64,000 bases of DNA from Pseudomonas leptonychotis (GTDB lineage: Bacteria; Pseudomonadota; Gammaproteobacteria; Pseudomonadales; Pseudomonadaceae): the NCBI RefSeq assembly GCF_004920405.1, contig NZ_RFLV01000003.1, positions 1 through 64,000 of the forward strand, read 5' to 3'. This document shows, piece after piece, positions 57,899 to 64,000 of this stretch. A program made the position numbers and the translations under genes. Every line of letters starts with the position of its first letter. The stretch's first letter is position 1. Under the pieces are notes generated by a model. It was not told the origin of the DNA. It saw only the letters and a program-made list of their open reading frames with translations, and searched no databases.

Positions 57899-59080
57899 AT
57901 GCAAGACGTCGTCATCGTTGCCGCCACCCGCACCGCCATCGGCAGCTTCCAGGGTTCACTGGCGAACATTCCAGCACCGGAACTGGGCGCTGCGGTAATC
58001 CGCCAGTTGCTTGCACAAACCGGCCTGGACGGCGCGCAGGTCGACGAAGTGATCCTCGGCCAGGTACTGACCGCAGGCTCCGGGCAAAACCCAGCGCGCC
58101 AGGCCGCGATTCTCGCAGGCCTGCCGCATGCCGTACCGGCGCTGACCCTGAACAAGGTCTGCGGCTCGGGCCTGAAAGCCCTGCACCTGGGCGCCCAGGC
58201 CATCCGCTGTGGTGACGCCGAGGTGATCATCGCCGGCGGCATGGAGAACATGAGCCTCTCCCCTTATGTCATGCCAGGCGCGCGCACCGGCCTGCGCATG
58301 GGGCACGCCAAGGTCATCGACACCATGATCACCGACGGCCTGTGGGACGCCTTTAACGACTACCACATGGGCATCACCGCCGAGAACCTGGTGGATAAAT
58401 ACGACATCAGCCGCGAGGCGCAGGACGCCTTCGCCGCCGCCTCGCAGCAGAAAGCCGTGGCAGCCATCGAAACCGGGCGTTTTGTTGATGAGATCACCCC
58501 AATCCTGATTCCCCAGCGCAAAGGCGACCCGGTGGCCTTTGCCACTGACGAACAGCCGCGCGCCGGCACCACCGCCGAATCCCTGGGCAAACTCAAGCCC
58601 GCATTCAAGAAGGACGGCAGCGTCACTGCCGGCAACGCCTCCAGCCTCAACGATGGCGCCTCCGCCGTACTGCTGATGAGCGCGGCCAAGGCTGAGGCAT
58701 TGGGCTTGCCGGTACTGGCGAAAATTGCCGCTTATGCCAACGCCGGTGTCGACCCAGCCATCATGGGCATCGGTCCGGTCGGCGCCACCCAGCGCTGCCT
58801 GGCTAAGGCCGGCTGGGCGCTCGCCGACCTGGACCTGATCGAAGCCAACGAAGCCTTCGCCGCTCAGGCCCTGGCGGTCGGCAAGGAGCTGAACTGGGAT
58901 GCCAGCAAGGTCAACGTCAACGGCGGCGCCATCGCCCTCGGCCACCCGATCGGCGGCTCCGGCTGCCGCGTGCTGGTCACCCTGCTGCACGAGATGATCA
59001 AGCGTGACGCTAAGAAGGGTCTCGCCACCCTGTGCATCGGCGGCGGGCAAGGCGTGGCACTGGCTATAGAACGGGCCTGA
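57899..59080 (+). CDS. Acetyl-CoA C-acetyltransferase (thiolase)
   Basis: A 393-residue biosynthetic-type thiolase condensing two acetyl-CoA. The nucleophilic Cys88 is in [10 protein letters not shown], the His in [15 protein letters not shown], and the proton-shuttling Cys in CIGGGQG. Full length. No PHB or mevalonate genes adjoin, so its pathway (butanoate, isoprenoid, or acyl degradation) is open. GAGGA precedes the ATG. Confidence 0.93.
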   Translation: MQDVVIVAATRTAIGSFQGSLANIPAPELGAAVIRQLLAQTGLDGAQVDEVILGQVLTAGSGQNPARQAAILAGLPHAVPALTLNKVCGSGLKALHLGAQAIRCGDAEVIIAGGMENMSLSPYVMPGARTGLRMGHAKVIDTMITDGLWDAFNDYHMGITAENLVDKYDISREAQDAFAAASQQKAVAAIETGRFVDEITPILIPQRKGDPVAFATDEQPRAGTTAESLGKLKPAFKKDGSVTAGNASSLNDGASAVLLMSAAKAEALGLPVLAKIAAYANAGVDPAIMGIGPVGATQRCLAKAGWALADLDLIEANEAFAAQALAVGKELNWDASKVNVNGGAIALGHPIGGSGCRVLVTLLHEMIKRDAKKGLATLCIGGGQGVALAIERA

Positions 59081-59104
59081 TACCGACGCTCAGCTCTAGC
59101 AACG

Positions 59105-59140
59105 AAAAGCCGGCCCCATCAATTAGGGGGCCGGCTTTTT
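59105..59140 (+). terminator. Intrinsic terminator of the thiolase gene
   Basis: Stem AAAAGCCGGCCCC (59105-59117) with GGGGCCGGCTTTT (59127-59139), 9-base loop and a T-run. Confidence 0.92.
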
Positions 59141-59255
59141 TATTTGCCATCGACAGCACTGATGATGGCTATTGACCGTCTGCGTTTCTCAAGAGTCAGG
59201 CTGCGGCGCAACATTGGCCCCCTAGCCACTTACCCACTCTTTCGAGGACACATAC

Positions 59256-59708
59256 ATGAACAAGTACCTGATCGCTTCCCTGCTTGCCGCCGGCCTGGCC
59301 AGCAATGTGTTCGCCGCAGACGGCGCCGAGCGCACCCTGAGCAATCGTATCGCCGCTGATGGCTTTGACCGCACCAGCATCAACCGAATCGCTGAAGATG
59401 GTGCAGAACGCACGGGCGGTAACCGTGTCGCCGAAGACGGTTTCGACCGCACCAACATCAATCGCCTGGCCGAAGATGGCGCAGATCGTACCGGTGGTAA
59501 CCGCGTCGCGGCTGACGGTGCTGACCGCACGGGCATTAACCGCATTGCTGAAGATGGTGCAGACCGTTCAGGCGGTAACCGTGTCGCCGAAGATGGCTTC
59601 GACCGCACCAACATCAATCGCCTGGCCGAAGATGGCGCAGATCGTACCGGTGGCAACCGCGTCGCGGCTGACGGCGCTGACCGCACGGGCATTAACCGCA
59701 TCGCCTAA
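59256..59708 (+). CDS. Exported protein made of ten 13-residue tandem repeats
   Basis: A 150-residue protein. A signal peptide (residues 1-20, ending NVFA) is followed by exactly ten 13-residue units and nothing else: (A/E)DG-(A/F)-(D/E)RT-x2-NR-(I/V/L)-A. The Asp-Gly, Arg, Asn-Arg and Ala positions are almost invariant, so the mature protein is very hydrophilic with alternating charges and no Cys. GAGGA lies 8 bases before the ATG; terminators flank both sides, so it is a monocistronic unit. I recognise no enzyme or binding fold. Similar Asp-Gly-Arg-type repeat proteins in pseudomonads carry unsupported names such as phage infection protein. Function unknown. Confidence 0.8.
   Translation: MNKYLIASLLAAGLASNVFAADGAERTLSNRIAADGFDRTSINRIAEDGAERTGGNRVAEDGFDRTNINRLAEDGADRTGGNRVAADGADRTGINRIAEDGADRSGGNRVAEDGFDRTNINRLAEDGADRTGGNRVAADGADRTGINRIA
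59394..59705. repeat. 156-bp tandem duplication inside the 13-residue-repeat gene
   Basis: Repeats 3-6 (59394-59549) and 7-10 (59550-59705) are near copies, base for base, with only a few differences; repeats 4-6 and 8-10 are identical in protein. Basic unit 39 bp, higher-order unit 4 x 39 = 156 bp. This points to a recent duplication. Confidence 0.9.
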
Positions 59709-59729
59709 TGGCATTACACGCGCAAATTA

Positions 59730-59760
59730 AAGGGCACCTTCGGGTGCCCTTGCTGTTTTT
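59730..59760 (+). terminator. Intrinsic terminator of the repeat-protein gene
   Basis: AAGGGCACC (59730-59738), TTCG loop, GGTGCCCTT (59743-59751), then a T-rich run (59755-59760). Confidence 0.88.
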
Positions 59761-59827
59761 GCCGAGCCTGCATCCCGGCAGGTGAATCTTGATAAACTGC
59801 GCGCCCTCCTTTTTCGAGTTACCGCGC

Positions 59828-60844
59828 ATGCCCGCTCTCGATCAGGCGCTGCGCGCCGCCTTGAATAACCGCCAAGACCTTCTGACAGAACTGCATCAAC
59901 AGGGCACAGATTGCTATCGCCTGTTCCACGGCAGCCAGGAAGGCGTCGGCGGCCTGACCATCGACCGTTACGGCCCGCAATTACTGGTGCAAAGCTTTCA
60001 CCAGAGCCTGAGTCGCGACGAATTGCTGCAACTGGCCGAGCAGTGCCAGACCAGCCTTAACGGACAGCTGCTGCTGGTCTACAACGACCGCTCCCAGGGC
60101 AATTCACGTATCGACCGCACTGATTCGATCTACCAAGCCGAGCCCGCCGCACTGGAAGACTTAGTCGGCCATGAGTGGGGGCTCAACTACCGCGTGCGCG
60201 GCCGCCATGCCGGGCAAGACCCGCTGTTGTTTCTCGACCTGCGCAACGCCCGTGGCTGGGTCAAAGCGCACAGCGCCGGCAAGTCAGTACTCAACCTGTT
60301 TGCCTACACCTGTGGCGTCGGCTTGAGCGCGGCTGCAGGCGGGGCCAGTGAGGTGCTCAATCTGGACTTTGCCGAAGGCAATCTGGCGGTCGGTCGCGAG
60401 AATGGTCAGCTCAATCAGCAGCTGCGGCCCATGCAATTTGTACAGTCCGATTATTTTCCAGCGATTCGCCAGCTGGCCGGCCTGCCGATTAGCGCGCGTC
60501 GTGGCCACAAACTGCCGGACTATCCACGCTTAACGTCGCGTCAGTTTGATCTGGTGTTACTCGACCCGCCCGCCTGGGCCAAAAGCGCGTTCGGCACCGT
60601 CGACCTGCTGCGCGACTACCAAAGCCTGCTCAAGCCCGCGATCCTCGCCACGGCTGATGACGGCGTGCTGATCTGCTGCAATAACCTGGCAAAAGTCGCC
60701 ATGGCCGATTGGCGTGAGCACGTGCTGCGTTGCGCGGAGAAAATCGGCCGCCCCGTGCGCGATTGCCACGCACTGGCACCGGCCAGCGATTTCCCGTCAC
60801 AAGATGCTCAACCACCACTAAAGACCCTGATCCTGCAGTTCTGA
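59828..60844 (+). CDS. RlmI/RlmK-like class I SAM-dependent methyltransferase
   Basis: A 338-residue protein. Motifs of the RlmI-type 23S rRNA m5C methyltransferase superfamily: SVLNLFAYTCGVGLSAAAGG (SAM motif I), VLNLDFAEGNLAVGREN, LVLLDPPAWAKSAFGTVD (DPPAF-type motif) and the CCNN motif LICCNNL. The N-terminus has GVGGLTIDRYG, typical of this family. Likely modifies rRNA; the base is not established. ATG at 59828. Confidence 0.82.
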   Translation: MPALDQALRAALNNRQDLLTELHQQGTDCYRLFHGSQEGVGGLTIDRYGPQLLVQSFHQSLSRDELLQLAEQCQTSLNGQLLLVYNDRSQGNSRIDRTDSIYQAEPAALEDLVGHEWGLNYRVRGRHAGQDPLLFLDLRNARGWVKAHSAGKSVLNLFAYTCGVGLSAAAGGASEVLNLDFAEGNLAVGRENGQLNQQLRPMQFVQSDYFPAIRQLAGLPISARRGHKLPDYPRLTSRQFDLVLLDPPAWAKSAFGTVDLLRDYQSLLKPAILATADDGVLICCNNLAKVAMADWREHVLRCAEKIGRPVRDCHALAPASDFPSQDAQPPLKTLILQF

Positions 60845-60945
60845 TCGCACCCACACTTGGAGAAAATGCCCACGCAGAGCCTCTGCGGAACCGCGCACGC
60901 GTGCCATACTCCAAGGCACTTTTCGTCGGGATAGATGACGTTTTT

Positions 60946-63939
60946 ATGCTTAAAGGAATAAAGCGCGCTGCCAGCGCCATTGCCATCACCGTTGCCCTAT
61001 ACAGCCTGCTGGGTTTTCTGATTCTGCCCGGTATCGGCCTGCGCATCGCCAATCAGCAACTGGCGCAATACGCCGAAGTCCCCGCCACACTGCAACGCCT
61101 GCAATTCAACCCGTTCAGCTTGGAGCTCAGCCTCTGGGGCCTGCAGATTGGCGAAGCCGAACAGCAACAGATCGCCTTCGAACGCCTATATGCCAACCTG
61201 CAACTCGACAGCCTGTGGACAGGCATGTTGCATCTGGCCGATATCGAGCTGGACAAACCGCACAGCGAAGTACTCTTCGGCAAGGACGGCCGGCTCAACC
61301 TGACTCAGCTGTTCAACGTCCCGGCGAGCACACAGCCCGAGGTCGAAGAACCCGCCGGCGAACCGTTCCCACTGCGTATTTCGCGGATAAAACTGAGCGG
61401 TGGCAACGTGCACTTTCAGGACTTGCGCCCCAGCCAGCCGATCAATTTTATCTACGACGACCTCAACTTTGAGCTGCTCAATCTGAGCACCCTGCCCGAC
61501 GATAACGCCGACATGACCCTGGTTGCCACTGGACCCAAAGGCGGACGCATCGACTGGAGCGGGCGCATCAGCCTGGTGCCGATCAGCTCCAGCGGCAGCC
61601 TGAAAGTCACTGACGGCAAGTTGAAAGGCGTCTGGCCTTATGTGCGCGATGCGCTGCCACTGGTTTTGGAAGACGGCATCATCAACCTCAGCAGCGATTA
61701 CAGCCTGAACCTAGCCAAAAACACCGAACTGTTGCTGAGCAACACCCAGCTCAGCGTCAGCAACTTTGCCATCAAGAGCCCGGCGAACAAGCCCCTGCTG
61801 CGCCTGGAAAGTCTGGATATCAGCGAAACCAGCGTGGACCTGGCCAAGCAACAGGTCCTCGTCGGCAAGATTCGTAGCCAGAAACTGGAAACCTGGGCCG
61901 CACGCGAGGCCGATGGCCAGCTCGACTGGCAGAAGCTACTGGCCAGCCAACCTGCTAAACCGGCTCCAACTCCAACTTCAAATGAGGGTGGCGCGGGCTC
62001 CACCGCGGCACCAGAAACCGCGCCGGTGAAAAGTTCATCCGAGCCAACCACCGCCGAGCAATCCGCTGAGCTGCAAACCGCTACTGCAGGCCAACCGCAA
62101 AAGCCCAGCAAACCCTGGCAGGTGATCCTGCGTGACGTGCAATTGCGCGACTATCAGGTACACCTGGCCGACCGCGCCGGCGGCGCGGAAGTCAAAATCG
62201 ACCTGGCTCCGCTTAATCTCGACCTGAGCGATTTCGACAGTCTGGGCACTTCACCTTTCGGCCTTAAACTCGATACGGGGGTGAACAAGACCGGGCAGAT
62301 CAAGGCCGACGGCCAGGTACAACTGACCCCGACCACAGCCAAGCTGCAGGTTGCCACGCGCGATATCGACCTACGCCTGGCACAGACCTACCTGAGCCCC
62401 TTCGTGCGCCTGGAGCTGCGCAGCGGCAAGCTTGGCAGTGACCTGGCGGTCGACTTGCAAAGCGTCGAACCGCTGGCCTTCAGCATTGGCGGGCAGGCCG
62501 AGATCAACCAGCTGCATACCCTCGACACACTCAAGAACCGCGACTTCCTCAAGTGGCAACAAGTCGTGGTAGATGGGCTCGATTACCAGCACGGCAAGGG
62601 GCTGGTGATTGACCAGGTGAAACTGCAACAACCCTACGTGCGCTTTATCATCAACGAAGACCTGAGCACCAATATCAACGACCTGATGGTGCCCCAACCC
62701 GCCAGCGCCGAAACGAGTAAAGCATCGGCCGAGAAATCGCTACCGATCCGTATCGGCGGCGTCAGCATCAAAGACGGCTCGGCCAACTTCGCCGACTTCA
62801 GCCTGCGCCCCAACTTCGCCACGGCCATCGGCCAACTCAACGGCCAGATCGGCACCTTGGACAACCAGAGCCCCAAAGCCGCCAGCGTTGATATCAAGGG
62901 CAAGATCGACAAGTACGCCCCTGTCAGCATCAAGGGGCAACTCACCCCATTCGACCCGATGAACAGCCTGGACATCACCACCCGCTTCAAGAACGTCGAA
63001 CTGACGACCCTGACCCCATACTCCGGCAAGTTCGCTGGCTTTCGCATCCGCAAGGGTCGCCTCAACCTTGACCTGCATTACCAGATCGAGAAAGGCAACC
63101 TCAACGCCGAGAACAAACTGCTGCTGGAAGATCTGCAACTGGGCGAAAAGGTCGACAGTAAAGATGCCATGGACCTGCCTATTCGCCTCGCTGTGGCGCT
63201 CCTGAAAGACACCCAAGGCAATATCGAAATCCAGCTGCCCGTCCAAGGTAACCTCAACAGCCCACAATTCAGCGTGATGCCAATCGTCTGGCAAACCCTG
63301 CGCAATCTGGTGCTGCGTGCGGCTCAGGCCCCGTTCAAATTTATCGGTGGGCTGGTCAGTGGTGGTAATGTCGACCTCAGCACCGTGCGTTTCACTGCCG
63401 GAAAAGTCGAACTCGACGCCGATGCGCAGAAGGCCTTGGACACCCTGGCCAGTGCTTTGAAGGAACGCCCTACCCTGCGCCTGGAAATCGAAGGCATGGG
63501 CGCTGAAAGCAGCGACGGTCCGCCATTGGCCGCAGCACGCCTAGAGAGCGAATACCAAAAAACCTGGTACAAGATGCTGCAACGCCGTGGCGATGATGTA
63601 CCTGCCGAGGCCAGCGATCTGGTGGTGGATGAGGACGACAAAAGGGTACTGCTCGAAGGCATCTACCGCACCCGCCTCAAACAACAACCACCGGCCGAGT
63701 GGGCCGAACTGAACGACGAAGAGCGCAGCGTAAAAATGCGTGAGAGCGTGCTGCAATCCTGGGCGCAGAGCAAACTGCTGTTGCGTCAGTTGGCCCAAGT
63801 CCGCGCGGCCGAAATAAAGAGCTATCTGGTGGAGCGTGGTGGGCTAAGCGACGAACGTATCTACCTGCTGGATGTCAACATCACACAGGCTGACGCCGAT
63901 GGCCGCGTCGCCACCACCCTGCACCTTGGTAGCGAGTAA
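60946..63939 (+). CDS. DUF748/AsmA-like envelope protein
   Basis: A 997-residue protein with one N-terminal TM helix (about 9-32). Long repetitive beta-rich AsmA/DUF748 regions follow (LQFNPFSLELSLWGLQIGEAEQQQIAFERLYANL near the start; VDIKGKIDKYAPVSIKGQLTPFDPMNSLDI late). A Pro/Thr/Glu-rich linker lies at about 340-385. The C-terminus (about 820-997) is OmpA-like in style (VELDADAQKALDTLASALKERPTLRLEIEGMG). AsmA-type proteins move or organise envelope lipids. ATG at 60946; the frame is open upstream but that part is the previous gene's antisense-like overlap. Confidence 0.8.
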   Translation: MLKGIKRAASAIAITVALYSLLGFLILPGIGLRIANQQLAQYAEVPATLQRLQFNPFSLELSLWGLQIGEAEQQQIAFERLYANLQLDSLWTGMLHLADIELDKPHSEVLFGKDGRLNLTQLFNVPASTQPEVEEPAGEPFPLRISRIKLSGGNVHFQDLRPSQPINFIYDDLNFELLNLSTLPDDNADMTLVATGPKGGRIDWSGRISLVPISSSGSLKVTDGKLKGVWPYVRDALPLVLEDGIINLSSDYSLNLAKNTELLLSNTQLSVSNFAIKSPANKPLLRLESLDISETSVDLAKQQVLVGKIRSQKLETWAAREADGQLDWQKLLASQPAKPAPTPTSNEGGAGSTAAPETAPVKSSSEPTTAEQSAELQTATAGQPQKPSKPWQVILRDVQLRDYQVHLADRAGGAEVKIDLAPLNLDLSDFDSLGTSPFGLKLDTGVNKTGQIKADGQVQLTPTTAKLQVATRDIDLRLAQTYLSPFVRLELRSGKLGSDLAVDLQSVEPLAFSIGGQAEINQLHTLDTLKNRDFLKWQQVVVDGLDYQHGKGLVIDQVKLQQPYVRFIINEDLSTNINDLMVPQPASAETSKASAEKSLPIRIGGVSIKDGSANFADFSLRPNFATAIGQLNGQIGTLDNQSPKAASVDIKGKIDKYAPVSIKGQLTPFDPMNSLDITTRFKNVELTTLTPYSGKFAGFRIRKGRLNLDLHYQIEKGNLNAENKLLLEDLQLGEKVDSKDAMDLPIRLAVALLKDTQGNIEIQLPVQGNLNSPQFSVMPIVWQTLRNLVLRAAQAPFKFIGGLVSGGNVDLSTVRFTAGKVELDADAQKALDTLASALKERPTLRLEIEGMGAESSDGPPLAAARLESEYQKTWYKMLQRRGDDVPAEASDLVVDEDDKRVLLEGIYRTRLKQQPPAEWAELNDEERSVKMRESVLQSWAQSKLLLRQLAQVRAAEIKSYLVERGGLSDERIYLLDVNITQADADGRVATTLHLGSE

Positions 63940-63944
63940 CGTTG

Positions 63945-64000
63945 ATGTTGATGCGCGCAATTCCCACCACTTTATTGCTCGCACTGACTGGTGCAGCTTC
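63945..64000 (+). CDS. Start of a further gene, cut by the window edge
   Basis: ATG at 63945 (with an in-frame ATG two codons on) opens a frame reading MLMRAIPTTLLLALTGAA, a signal-peptide-like start. It begins 5 bases after the DUF748 stop, so it is probably in the same operon. Only 18 codons are visible; no function can be given. Confidence 0.55.
   Translation, partial: MLMRAIPTTLLLALTGAA

Noticed and set aside
57956..59050. 364-codon minus-strand frame opposite the thiolase
   Set aside because: Antisense shadow; the thiolase has all catalytic motifs.
59295..59705. Tandem 39-bp repeats read as a possible CRISPR
   Set aside because: There are no unique spacers, the repeats are contiguous and in frame, and a signal peptide precedes them. 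They encode protein repeats.

Overview
The window reads as a chromosomal segment of a Pseudomonas-type gammaproteobacterium. This rests on PrrF and CrcZ small RNAs, the CbrA/CbrB carbon-nitrogen system, a phu haem locus, DesT-controlled fatty-acid desaturation, and gene order that follows parts of the P. aeruginosa map as I remember it. Coding density is high, genes are separated by clear hairpin terminators, and I see no phage, transposase or CRISPR array.

Layout. 1-304 holds an rRNA-type promoter pointing out of the left edge. 305-5602 carries pssA, ilvC, a divergent ilvY and ilvHI (phospholipid and branched-chain amino acid synthesis). 6010-13245 has envelope and accessory genes: a DUF4124 protein, a YqcC protein, a TPR lipoprotein, mrcB, a kinase fusion, a pentapeptide protein, a TfoX-C protein and cbpA. 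13342-22776 is an iron/haem island: PrrF sRNA, then a nine-gene minus-strand operon tonB-phuS-exbB-exbD-phuT-phuU-phuV-chaN-phuW, divergent from the receptor gene phuR across a Fur box. 22901-25022 holds a Rieske protein, a lipase and a methyltransferase. 25152-28176 is desB-desC with the divergent repressor desT and a perfect palindromic operator. 28347-30755 is ureEFG-ureJ (nickel and urease accessory genes). 30923-33773 has a GDPD gene, a gene-poor stretch with a cluster of DnaA boxes, and a DUF808 membrane protein.

33817-40622 is a transglutaminase / ATP-grasp-alpha-E / DUF2126-transglutaminase cluster of predicted peptide-modifying enzymes. 40914-43264 pairs a dihaem cytochrome lipoprotein with a beta-helix lipoprotein. 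43429-48770 is cbrX-cbrA-cbrB-crcZ with a readable CbrB site and sigma-54 promoter. 48901-56784 holds pcnB-folK-panB-panC, pgi and acs, with an unusual three-stem nested inverted-repeat element between pgi and acs. 56928-64000 has an MpaB-family protein, a thiolase, an exported protein made of ten 13-residue repeats, an rRNA methyltransferase-like gene, a DUF748 protein and the start of one more gene.

Most interesting items: the 268-bp cloverleaf-like element at 54548-54815, the 13-residue-repeat exported protein at 59256-59708, the DnaA-box cluster at 32013-32453, and the transglutaminase/ATP-grasp cluster. Function calls come from reading motifs by eye; no search was run.
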